Source: Typha latifolia
Taxonomy: Eukaryota; Streptophyta; Magnoliopsida; Poales; Typhaceae
DNA length: 64,000 bases
Reading direction: 5' to 3'
NCBI GenBank assembly: GCA_019914945.1
Contig: CM034100.1
Location: forward strand, 17,371,096-17,435,095
The notes under the pieces were generated by a model. It searched no databases. It was not told the DNA's origin and saw only the letters and a program-made list of their open reading frames with translations. Positions 15,212 to 27,800 of the stretch are shown here, piece after piece; position 1 is the stretch's first letter, and every line of letters starts with the position of its first letter. Both the position numbers and the translations under genes were made by a program.

Positions 15212-15640
15212 ATGGCTTCCTCCATTAAGCTCTCTTACAAAAAACTTGAGAAACTCCCGAAAGACTTGGAAGGAGAAGTGAACAAAGACCCAAGGGAAGA
15301 AGTGGTGGTGCTGAGGAGGAAGAGGAGGAGGTGGTGGCTGAGGGTCGACAACAACGGCGGCGGCCGGCGGTTGCGGAGGCCGAGGATAAGAATAGCAAGA
15401 TTTGGGAGGCTTCTGAGGAGGAAGGCAAGCGTGGTTGGAGCTGCAGTGAGATTGTCAGTGGCCAAGGCAGTGAAGAGGTTTAAAGAAGGAAGGCCATACA
15501 TAGGAGAATTATTTGCAGGGAACTATATGTTCATGCAAGTAACACCATCACCAACTATGGGGCCTTGGGAAAAGTCCTTCCTGTCAAACTACTACCTCAA
15601 CCACCAAAGGTTTAGTTATGCCCCAAAGGTTGCCGCTTAA
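15212..15640 (+). CDS. Small Arg-rich protein, unknown function
   Basis: An intronless frame of 142 aa starts at the ATG at 15212 (MASSIKLSYKKLEKLPKD). The middle (about residues 30–75) is very rich in Arg and Lys with a WW pair, followed by an amphipathic stretch (VGAAVRLSVAKAVKRFKEG) and a distinctive end, GELFAGNYMFMQVTPSPTMG. This pattern of a basic core plus 'FAGNYMFMQV' resembles a family of short plant proteins of unknown role that I recall only as uncharacterised. There is no signal peptide and no clear membrane segment. The basic core could bind nucleic acid or acidic lipid, which is inference. Coding appearance is good because composition is GC-richer than its flanks and the conserved tail is intact. 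Confidence 0.75.
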   Translation: MASSIKLSYKKLEKLPKDLEGEVNKDPREEVVVLRRKRRRWWLRVDNNGGGRRLRRPRIRIARFGRLLRRKASVVGAAVRLSVAKAVKRFKEGRPYIGELFAGNYMFMQVTPSPTMGPWEKSFLSNYYLNHQRFSYAPKVAA

Positions 15641-15759
15641 GATTGTGTTATTTTCCATTTGGAGTATTATCAGTTGTTGATGCATATTCTTGTTAATTGT
15701 TGTTTGGCTCTAGTGAGAGTAAAGATAATTAAGTGCAAGAACATGTATGCCCTATTCTC

Positions 15760-18700
15760 CTTCAAATATTTCTTCTTCTTCTTCTTCTATGTTACTTAGA
15801 AGAAAGATAAAAATGTTTTAAGTATAACCTGTGAATAAAATGAGGGCAATGCGTCATCCACTGTGGTTTCTCCAATTAATTACCTGAATTTTTCTGTCTA
15901 TTTCTCCAAGGAAAAATTGTCTGAATTTCTGGTTGGGATCCAATTTAACAGCTCATATAATCTGGACAAAAGATACAAAACTTTAGTCCTGACAGAATAC
16001 CACAGGCTGCTACTTGTGAAAAAAAAAAGAGGTACATATGGTTGGTCGATCATGTGCTCTTCTTAATGGTTGCATAAATGGCGTACACTTTTCATCAATT
16101 TAGCCAACAACGTCATCTTTTTGGGGGTATAGCTCCTCAATCTTAACCTGAAATTTTGATGAATGAGTGTTAGCTTTTGAAAGTACAGTTAGGAGCATAG
16201 CGATGAAAGTATAATTTTTTCAACACTATTATTAACCGAGTATAAGAGGATTACTCTCGAGAGATATCAGAACGGATTGGGGTAATGGGTATGCTCCTTA
16301 GACCTAGATTATTGAAGATTTGCGAGGGATATAAAGAGTACAATCACCCAAATGCCTTTTTCCTCTTGGAGAAACAATCTCCCAATTGCCTGTTATGCTT
16401 CAGAACCTTTTTCTGAACTTCATAGGCCTTAAACCATTGTAATTACTTCTATGCTTCATGAACTTCTAACTGGAATCCTTCCTTCTCTCTGAAAAGAAAA
16501 TCAGGACTATTGATCTATTTAAATAACATGCCAACTGAGCCGCAAAGGTTCAAAGCAAGATACGGTCCTGATGTAAAGGGTTAGAGGTAGATTAGGTGAT
16601 AAAATTTTTACACAGTTGCTGAGTGCAGCTTCATTTTTCTGCTAAATGGGGCCCAGACCGTTGCTTCCTCATGACAGCTGAGGAAGGCGACCAGCTCATA
16701 TCCTCCTCATCAGTACAAGTTCATACTGCCTGTCACTAGGAAGAATAGCGGGCTTTTGATGAGCACAATGCGTGTCCTCACAAAATTATACTTTTGGCCA
16801 GAAAATTTCCTTCATACTTCATGTGAAAAAAATCGAGCAACACAAGCAGGAAATAGTGGAAGGAGTTACAAGAAGAAATGCAGACATTCTTGGAGGAATC
16901 AGGAAGGCCATAATTTTAGCTACATTCACTCACCATCGCATCCAATCTTCCCATAAATGACTAACATATGAATGTCATGGTAGCTGTGAAAGATGTCCTG
17001 CTTTGAAGAATTTTGTTGAGAATAATCTTCGCAATATTCCAAATCGTGAGTGATTTGCCTTAATAAGATGATGCCCACTCCAACAACAACAACAACAACA
17101 ACAAAAACTGTGCAAGACAATGTGAAGGCTCATGAGCAAAACTCACTTGGAGTTGCCCGTATTCCGTGTTTCCTCATAATTCAGTGCCTCAATACATAGC
17201 TCTGACAAGAAACTTGCGTCAGCTATTTGAGGACAAAAATGCAGAGATTTTGACTCCCAAGATCCAAGTTGTTCCCAGTACTGTCTATTTCACCAATCTT
17301 GAAAGGGAGCATAAGAAAGGAAAAACCATAGACAAGGAAAATGATGTTTGGAAAATTAAATTTAAGCCCCAGAGTACCAACAAGCTAGATATCTTGTTTC
17401 TATGCAATGCTTGGCTCCTAAAGATCAAGATGGAATTGGTTTTATGCAAATGCAGTTAAAATAGTCAATTTACAACTATAGTAAATCAATTTAGTTTTAA
17501 AGAGAACTTATCACATGTTTCTAGATGACATGTGTGAGCAAGAACAAGTACATTCATGTCTTGTATGGTAAGTTAGTATTACCTAGAAATATTCACAAAC
17601 AGATTTCTTAAAGCTAGAAGACTAGAAGACCAGATGAAATAAACCATATTTGGTTCTTTTGCCACAGAACACTATGAAACATGCAAAACCCAGAAAATAA
17701 GAACACCTTTATTCAATAAAAGCCATATTATTCATATAATGACATGGTTAATCCCTATTATCAAGGATGATGAAGACTTACCGAAGTACCAAGGCACCAG
17801 AATGGCAATTTAAGAGGATCTATCCTGATTCCAAGTTGTCATTGAAGAATTACAATAGTTTAGTTGCTTATGAAATTCACCAATTGTATGAACTGTTTCT
17901 TCCAGTCATCGATCAACTATTTAGAAGTCTGAACCATATTACTAACAAGTCAAGGTTAACCAAAATGACAATTTTACAGCCGTTCCATTTAACACTAGTA
18001 AGGGCAAATACTGCAAACAACTTACTCATAGTCATTGACCTTTTTCATAACACCAAGATCTCTCTACCTCTGATCTGTGATCCAAATCCTAAGCCCCGCA
18101 TGCTCATTCCCGTACTATCCTCAAAAAGCTATGATGACAACATTTCTTTTTGCACTCATTTCATAGGTGTTTTGGTATTAACAAATCTTCCAACATCATT
18201 GTTTCTCATCTACATTACCCTTTTCTATGTATGCACTCCTCTGATATGGGTCATTTGACTATGACATCATACAGTAACAGCAGTTGCAATCTCACAACTA
18301 TTTGTCAATTCCAGAAGTTTTAATTCAGTATATTGGTACATTACAACCTTTAAGAAGACGACCAAAAGAACAACTTAACTCCAATCAGACCAAACTTTCA
18401 GTTTTTCGGTTATGAAGCTAACAACCTAGTATCTACTACAAAAGCTGCCATAAAATCACTTCCTCCAGAACTTTTCCCAGCCCAAAGCAACTTTTGAAGG
18501 AATTTGATCACCAAAACTCCAACTACAGAGGTAGCAAACTCATAACTCTATTCATTGATAACCTTCTAAAATTTATTACAAATCCCTCTCTTCCACATTT
18601 TGGTTTTACCTTGATCCCAACATAATATATGGTTGACATCAGGTTAACCTCCAGAAAAGAAGTTGCCAGTTTCTCAGGGAGTATGTGAGGTGCCCTAAAG

Positions 18701-20560
18701 TGTGTCTAATTTATATGTGAGGTATCTGCAGATGCCCTAAAATGTGTCTAATTTGATATAATAATTTGCACATAATTTAATCTATGAGGAAAAATGGGAC
18801 AATTATACCTAGTCTGCACCAAGGATAGTCTAAGAGTCATGTCTAAGTTGCAAATAAATAATAAAAGTTAGATCCCCACAGAACTACTTTGATATCTTAA
18901 TTGCAAATAAATAATAAAAGTTAGATTTTTTTTTCTCTATAAAATGACTGGAATGAAATACTACGCTAGGAACCATAATTTATTGCACATAATCATTTCC
19001 AAAGAAAAAAAAATGACATCATGATCACATGTGGCTAAACTTCATCTAGGTGGGCAAAGAGGCAAGATGTCTCTACAAGAATCAAGCATGTACAACATTA
19101 TGAGAAGCAAGAGAAACGAACTAGATAAAATCAAGAGTATATTTATTAATGTGCTTTCAGAAGTTAAAATTCTATTAATTGAATAAGTAATCATAACTGT
19201 ATTCCAACCTTTTGTATGCATGACACATGCTTCAGGCAAGAGGATCTATGATAGATTGATAGTCAAGCCTATAAATGGAAAAGACAGCATTGGATGGGAG
19301 AAGGCAGGCAGTGAAAATATGGAGTCAAAGTAAAGCAAAGCAGATGAATGTTTCTAACAATAAAAGGAGCATCGAATAGAGGGACAAAAAAAGATGACAA
19401 AGTGTTACATGATAATTGATAAGTTCCTCACAGGAAATAAGAGAGAAGGATAAATGTATAACACAGGATAAGACTTAAGGTTAGTTCAAACAATCAGAGC
19501 GGAAATAATTTTACGAAAAAAAATCAAGCAAAAAGAACTGAAACAGCATGCATGAAAACAATAACACCACCACCCACAAAGCCTTTAGTACCAACTTGTT
19601 GGGGTATGTGGATCCTTTTCCTTCATTGAGCTATTTAGAACAAGTTTCTGGCCAGATATAGTAACATCACATATTCCTGTAGCTAATCTCTTCCGCATCG
19701 ATTTTGCCATCCCCTTCCTTTAAAGGCACCAATGACTTTTAGTTGGATCACTTTTCCTCAGGCATCATGTAATTCAAAGTTGGAAAGGAACATGCATCAA
19801 AAGAAAAAAGAGAAAATGTTAATTTGGTAAAGTAGAACAAATTGAAAATAGTTTAGACTATTGTATTTGTAGATGTAAATTTACAATAAATGCTAGGCTC
19901 ATTGCTTTAAAAGAAATACAGTTATTTAAGAGCATATTAACTGGTGTCATGTCTTTTAGAAATTAAGTTACATGCAAAAATCATCAAAAAGATTCCGCTT
20001 TTCATTGAGGGGAAGGATAGGATTTCACATCTAGAGACTAGAGTCAATATCAAATTTTACAAGCAGATAAAGAAGAATTCGCAAAGAAATTAGATAAGGC
20101 CAATCAAAAACCAACTGACACCACAAGAAGTGTTAGATAATACTGTATGACAGCTAAAAAAGCATGCACTTGTCTCTTGGTGAGCTTTGGGAGATAACAT
20201 ACAGTTGAAGGTAGTGATCTTGCTGACAAACAAATAAGTACTAAATATGAGATAGAGATCGAATTCCCAAATTCAAGATAAGAATCTAATGAAGCTTAAA
20301 CGGAAAATGTGAATTGACAAACAATAGGAATCCAATTTCTTAGAGAGACTCCTAAATATCAGAGCTGAATTATGCCTTGTATAAAGGAGAAACATCTTTG
20401 TGCATCCTGTTGATGAAACAAGAAAAGAAAATGAAATCAGAATAATGCACTACAGCTCATAGATCTATGGCAAAGAAAATAACGAAGATGTAAATTCTGT
20501 CCTTGCATATTTACATACATAGTATCCTTTTCTTCATGCATCAACCAGATAGTTATGCAG
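15760..20560. other. Spacer of ~5 kb without a recognised gene
   Basis: This is AT-rich DNA between the small basic protein and the 3' end of the BRN gene. It contains a (CAA)n run near 17082–17105, direct repeats at 18690–18760 and 18848–18926, and one unusually long open frame at 17767–18258 (163 codons, plus strand) with no family I recognise. A short minus-strand stretch near 19720 reads GDGKIDAEEI, like an EF-hand loop, but has no context. Confidence 0.45.
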
Positions 20561-21377
20561 CTATGCTGATTGCAGAGAAATGACTAATGGAAAAGAAAAT
20601 CAGAAAACATGAAAAAAATGACATGTAAGCAACAAAAACAAAGGCTGCAAATACCTGAATCATCAATGCAAAACTGAGCTACATCCTCAACAGAAACAAA
20701 GTGATGGACAAACTGCTTTAAACAATGTTGGATTTTTTTCAAAAGACCCTGCGTGAGGACAATTCCTTTTTCACTGACACCCCATGAGCTGTGGCACAAC
20801 ATCACAAACAATTTTTGCAGAGGAGCACAAAAATAAAATGGGAAAAGAAACTTATACGATTGAAGGACTCTTAAATCAAACTACCAACGGAAGTGCGTAG
20901 GACAGAACTCAAATAGGATATTGCATGACATGCAATTACTTATTAGTTATTACAACTCACAAGAATGTTTCCAAGTTGAAATATTGTGGTCAGTAAACTG
21001 CAACAAGCTAAAAGAAAATGTTAAAACCTCTACTGACGAGGTTAAAAATAAAATCCAACAAAATGAACCATCCCAAAATCTCACATAAACAAGTCATTTT
21101 TAGAGAAAAATTGAATGAATTAATAGCTGATGTCTAATGGGATTCAATGATACATAATATGCTGCAATAAATTACATCAAATGTTACAATTTTCAATGAT
21201 TTGAATCGAGTAAAGAAGCTACCAGTTCCCACTTTCAAGACATGATGGGATGGAGCAGATAATATAAACGATCAAGTATCTTCCATCCATCTGTACAGTA
21301 TTCCCAATCATGTATTTGGAACTGCAAGGAACCGCATAATGGATGAAATGCTGCTTCCACAGAAACAGCACCCCATT

Positions 21378-21754
21378 TCAATAAGGTTTACTATGCTTGT
21401 TGTCTCTCTTAAGTTGTACCTTCAGCTTTTTACCACCTAATTGGAAACCATTCATCATTTCAATGGCCGCCTGGGCAGCAGTAGGAGAATCATAACTTAC
21501 AAAACCTACATCGCAGATGAAGGATATTCAGAGAGAGATAGAGATAGATGCGTGCGCATGTATGTGTATATATATATATATAGGGTTAAATAAATTTTAC
21601 CTTCCATATTTATGCATAAAATCACATTATTCCCTCTATACAATTTTTTTTACCAAACCGCTCCCAATATTTATGACTAAAATGAAATTGATAGAGTTTC
21701 CATCCAAATTAACAGAGTCCACCCAAATTACTCTTCTTCCTAATCAGTTTGTCT

Positions 21755-21804
<50 letters not shown>

Positions 21805-24800
21805 AATTAAAAGTCTAACAAATATAACAGGAGCATTTTGGTAGAAAAAGTTGTACAAGCAGGTAAAATAATTTTAGACATAAGTACAGAAGAAATAAAA
21901 TATATTTAACCCATTATATATATATATATATATACATATAGAGAGAGAGAGAAAAAGAGAGGCATATGTTGTTTACCAAAGCATTTACTGACACCAGTTG
22001 CCTTGTCTACAAAAACTTTAGCACTCAAGACTTTGCCAAATCTCTGAAAGGCATTTGCAAGGTCCTGATCACCATATTCTTGGGGAATATGATAGATAAA
22101 TAAATTAGCTCCAGGAGGGCCTAGATGAGTAATAATTAAACAACTGGTCAGTAGAATAACAAACATCAAGATCTCAGCTTTGAACTACAATAAGAGCAAA
22201 GCAAGCCACACTAATTGAAAAAGCAGGAAAGAGAATTAACCTTCTATCTGACCCGTGGAGCTTGTATTGGTGCTTGCAGATGTAGCAGGGTTTGTATTCA
22301 TGTTTACAGGTTTGACTGAGACATGGGAATTGCCTTCCAAAGGTCGACTGTTCACCATACCACCTGGATAGGATACTGGATATTGAAGTCCTGGAATGGC
22401 AGGATATGGAGAGCGTATATATCCTGCGGACTGCATTGCAGGATAAGTTCTAGGAGCTGTGCCAGCAGAAAATTCAGGACTGGCACCACGCAGTGTATTT
22501 CCTTGATTAATATGTGGAACCATATTTTGAAAGGTAGCTTGATTTTGCATTGAAACTAAGGGGTACTGCATAAGTCCATATGTTCCAGGTGGCTGCAGAC
22601 AAATGAAAATTTAAGGATTTGCAGCTATAGTGAATACTGATTCAAGAGTAACATAATAGCTGGGCAGAAAGAAAAATGTGAAACATTAAGATAAAAAAGT
22701 TTACATGGTGTAAATGGCAAACATAAAATTATCACTTCAATACTTTACACACGACCAAGTACAGGTCCAGGATTCCTTAGCCTTGAGCATCAAGGTGATG
22801 AAAGAAAATTGCATCTTTCTAAATAATTTTACACGACACTAAGCCCCCATTCACTTTAGAAATAATTTTTTTCTTATTTTGGAATACAATCCTTTATTTC
22901 AAAATAAATGCCAAATATCATAGTGAGCTATATTCTATAATACAAACATTATTTATCAAAACTATATCTTATACCGCACACTAATCTAATTATCAATTTA
23001 TCATTGATGTCTATCCAATCAAACTATTTTATATCAAATCAAAATGTATTTATCATAATTTCATAAAAAGTAAAAAAATATTTTTCCATCTATTTTTTCA
23101 CTTTTTATATCACATCAAAGATAATTATTATACTCGTATTCTAGAATACAAGTAAACATAGAAATAATTATTTCTAGAACAAATGTCTCATTTTGGAGAT
23201 AATAAATAAGAATACATATTCTAAAATTGCTCTTATTCCTAAAGTGAGTGAGGCCTAAAGTTGCACAATCTCATATCAAGGTTAAAGTTGGTAAATATAT
23301 TATTAAGCACTAATAGTCAAGTAGGCATTTTCAGAGTGTTCAACACTCAGGACAAAATTATAAGGCAATCTTGCAGAGTACTTCTCTCATGCCATTTCCT
23401 CATGATTTTCCTAAAGACCTGAATTTTCTATGGAAAAGCATAATATAAAACCTTAGTCTGTTGTGAATGTAAAAACATTTCTGCCATCTAAGGTTGACAA
23501 TTTGCCTAAGACTATGATTGCTACCTCAGATGAGAACAACAGAGAAATGTTCCAAATTTCCAATGAGTCGAGACTTGAGACTACATAAGATCAAAAGAAT
23601 CTACTTTCCAAATTTTGTGACTCCTAACAAGAAAGATACAATCTGTTGTTTCCTGAATCTAGATATCCTTCAACTCTTCAAGAAAAGAAGGCTCAAACCA
23701 AGGATGGCCGTGCCGACCGGCACATGGCACGAGGGGTGCCGCGTGGCACCCCTTCTAATAGTTCCGCCGCACGCCGTCAACATCGTTGCCGATCGCCGTC
23801 GCCGTCGGGTGCCCTAGCCCGAGGGAGAAGAGACCGAGAGAGAGTGAGAGAGAAACTGAGAGAGAGAGAGAGAGAGATTGGTTAAAACTTAAGTTGCGGA
23901 TCCGGATCAGAGAGTGGCAAGCGACGACGACGATCGGCGATCAGAGAGCGGCAAGCGACGACGGCGATCGGCGACAACGAAGGTGAGTATCTATTTTTTT
24001 TCTCTCCTCTTACGGCACGTGCTGTGCCGTGCCGTGCGATGCCGGTCGGTGGTCGGCACGGTCCGTGCCTGTGGCACGACCATCGTTGGTTCAAACATCT
24101 ATGTATCTTGAGAAACGGCCAAACATGGAGAATTATCATGATCTATTTATCATCTCTCTCCATCATGATGGATATCTTCATTGGAAGTGATCCAGATCTG
24201 GTACATCCTTAGGAAGGTTCATAGAAAGAATTACAAAATAGATAGTGGAGTATAGGATCTTAGCAGCTCTCTTCTTCTTTTTTTAATGTTTCCTATATAT
24301 CTTTTAAAACCATTATATCAATTAGCCACATATATAGGTGTGACAAATATTAGTGTGATGCAAACTTAAATGAAAGGGATTTATTATCTACTTTATGGTA
24401 AAAATTGTGCAGGTCTCATACCTCAATCACTCAAGGACAGTGTGACAATGCCATCCCTAGGGATCCCCCTGAGCTACTCTTCTGGATGAGGTCATATCAT
24501 GTCTGTTTTGATGAGATTTTCTTTTTATCAATTACAACATTAACCTTTTTACATCACTCATTGTGTTACAGTGCCATCCCTGGGGATGTCCACAAGCTGC
24601 TCTCCATTCGCATTTCAAAGTTTCAACATTTTCTCCATTTTATAATTTAATCAATGCAATATACTAACTGATCTAAAGTCACATCTTTCCATCAAATAAA
24701 AATGCAGATATACAGCATAAGTTTGAGAACGTAGCTTAGATAGAGTACAAAATTTACAACCAGCTAATGCCAGCCCAATCAGGAGGCATCACATTAGTTA

Positions 24801-27800
24801 CAAAGACATGATCAAAGGACATGTGGCATCTCTGCAAGGCCAAGTCACACCTACCTTTTTGCCAATATTTAGCCTCATGTAACCAAAGAATGGAATATGA
24901 TATTACAGAATTCTTCTAACTAGGTAAACACCTAAATAAAAGTAAAGATGATAGTTTGTAGAGACTTAAGAATGAAGATTAATTACTTTAAGGAGTATGG
25001 AAGGCAAAGAGCAAATGAAACTCCTTTAAGCATTCAAAACCTTTGTGCGGAAAAAGAACAACTACAAAGACTAGGAGCATAACGAAGAAGAGGTAGCACC
25101 ATAACACCTTTCAAATGGAACGGTTGAATATATAAGTTTGCTGAACATGTAAGTTTGTCACGATTTAGAATTTAGATAGACACGTCCATGCACTAAAATC
25201 GGATTGATTGCATAAATGGGAAAAAAAAAGGCCGATATGGCTTATCTAAGACAAACATTAATTCCAACTGAGGGATGAAACCACCTCTAAAGAAAAGCAG
25301 CGAAGAAAGACATTGAATGACCAGCCCATTGTAGTAGACATCTATAGAAAATTATGAGTAAAAAATAATATTGCAAAGGTACAATCTTCCAAGAGAAACC
25401 AGGATGAATTTTTATATTCACAAGAGCATTCAATGTGATCAGCAATAACTTGAACTAAGAATTGAAACAACATAAAAGATCTCACCTGATAGCTAAATCC
25501 ATTATACGGAGGGACATATCCCACCGGTAAAGCTCCAAATAATGAAGGCTGCTGCATCGAATTTGCGTTTGGAACATTAGAGGCCTGAGATTGGGTCTTT
25601 TGGGCCCTTCGAGCTTGCCTTTCCTTTTCTGTGTCTGCCCACTTAACAACCAAAGGCACACTTGAACCCTAACATGCACAGAATAGACTTCCTAAGATAT
25701 TTGTGAGATCTCATAAATGAAAAATAATAGATTGTCTGAGTAATTGTGTATAACTACATCAGAGTGTAGATGAGCTTACTAAATACACCAACAATATTGA
25801 ACGAAAATGAAGTTTAAGAAGATCCAATCATGATCAGAGATTAGATTGCAGAAGATCCATATTGATATTCTTCTGACCAAAAAAAAAAAAAAAAAAAGAA
25901 ACAGCTGCCCCCTTAAAACATTGAACAATCTAAGAGAAGACAATAAATATAACAAACTTATTTGAGCATTGATTTGGACGTTTCAATAAAATTTGAAGGA
26001 TTTATCAAATTAGCATGAAGGTAAGCAGCATGAAGTCAAAGAAAATTGGCATAATCGTCTATTGCTTTTCTTTTGGTGGATGAACACAAAGTTTCATTAT
26101 CTTCTAGTTTCCTCTTTACTCCATTGCTTCAAATTCCAGAACGCATAACACAAGCAAGGCTAAAGGACCATTAAGTAACTTGAATATAAATGTGACTTTT
26201 GTGTAAATGGTGGCTATCATTGAATTCATTGCCGACCGATCAATTAACAGAAGGAGATGTTAAAGAAGATAGTATACATGGAATATAAACTAGAGAAGTG
26301 CCTTAGGTATCCTATGTGGACTGTGAGCCTGAGCCCTGAGGTCCTCTCAGAGATTTCGTATTCCAAGTCCAGTTAGAGAATCTTGCATTACACAGAGACT
26401 CATATCATATTGTTGTATACCTAATATCAGTTAGCTTGAAAAATAAACGGAACAAATGAGTCAGCATAAGATCTACTGAGAAGTTCAAAAGCTGAATAAC
26501 AAACAAACCTCCATTCTGTGTTTGCCGTTTAAAGCCTCAATAGCTGCCACAGCTTGTTCTTTTGTTTCAAACTTCAGAAAAGCACAGCCTGCTATATTAA
26601 AAAAAAGCTAATGGAATAAGGGAGACCTAAATACTAAAAGAACAGCTGCCGAACTATCAATTTGCAATTTAGAGAAATGAGACAGCCAGAATGCAGTTTA
26701 TTATACATTAACTGGATAAACAACATGTTTAGGAGCAAACTGTACCTTTGCTTGTTTGCTGCGAACCTCTTAGTATTTGCAAGTCCTTAATATTTCCATA
26801 ACTTTCAAATAAAGAAGAAACTTCAGCATCCATCACATTCTTTGGAAGCATACCAATGAAAAGTTTGTGTTCTGTATATAAGCAACAATAGAGTATTTCA
26901 GATCTAATTTAAGTGAAATATTAAGAAGGACATCTAAATGTATAAATAATCAAGAACAAGCAATAAAGGCAAGAACACACCATTAGGGCTAAGATTTAGT
27001 ATGTCAAGTTGCTGGAAAATGACAAGAAGAGCTAACATATGGAACATATCATACCTAATCTTTCCAGCTCGCCATCAGCATACTTTACTTGCAAGGGGCT
27101 GGATGCCTGAGTTAAGCAAAGTAGAAAAAATTTCAATTGGAACTCTAGAAATCTTAGCTAGAGTAAAGATGAATTTATCGTCATAAGCTTGAAAACCCAA
27201 TAGTGAGACTTTCTGGTAACCGATGGACCTAAGTTATAATTTCATCTGACCATCTGAAATTGCATGATAAAATTGAGCAGATGGGACATGAGATATGCAC
27301 CAATCACAATCTGAAGAACTTGATTGAAGGACTGGACTTTTGAAATTAAAAAGAAAACTAAATAGGTTGTTCTTTATCTGTTTGGAGAAACACAATGCCG
27401 ACATCTGATGTGGAGTTACCTTAGAGAGGTTACAAACTTATAATTTCTCTGACTACCTAATATTGCATTTTAAAATTGACCAGACGGGGGCATGAGATAT
27501 GAACAAATCAAATCTGAAGACTTCAATTAAAAGACCAAACTTCTGAAAGGAAAAAACATCCAAAAAGTTCTCATATATCTAACTGAAAAAGAAAAATATA
27601 ATGCCAACATCTGGTGTCTTTCAGTACTAGAGTCAGCATTACTGATAAAGTAAGCTGAAGATCTATGTGCAAAAGTACCAAGCAAGACATTAGGAAATAT
27701 AATTTCCGGTCATAACTAACATGCAGCATTGGCTATGCGGGCTGGACTAAGAATGATGTGAAGAGTATGCCTTCCTCTGGAAGATGTATTTCATTTGACA

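Noticed and set aside
19690..19740. EF-hand-like peptide GDGKIDAEEI on the minus strand
   Set aside because: Only about a dozen residues, with no splice sites or neighbouring domain. Chance is likely.
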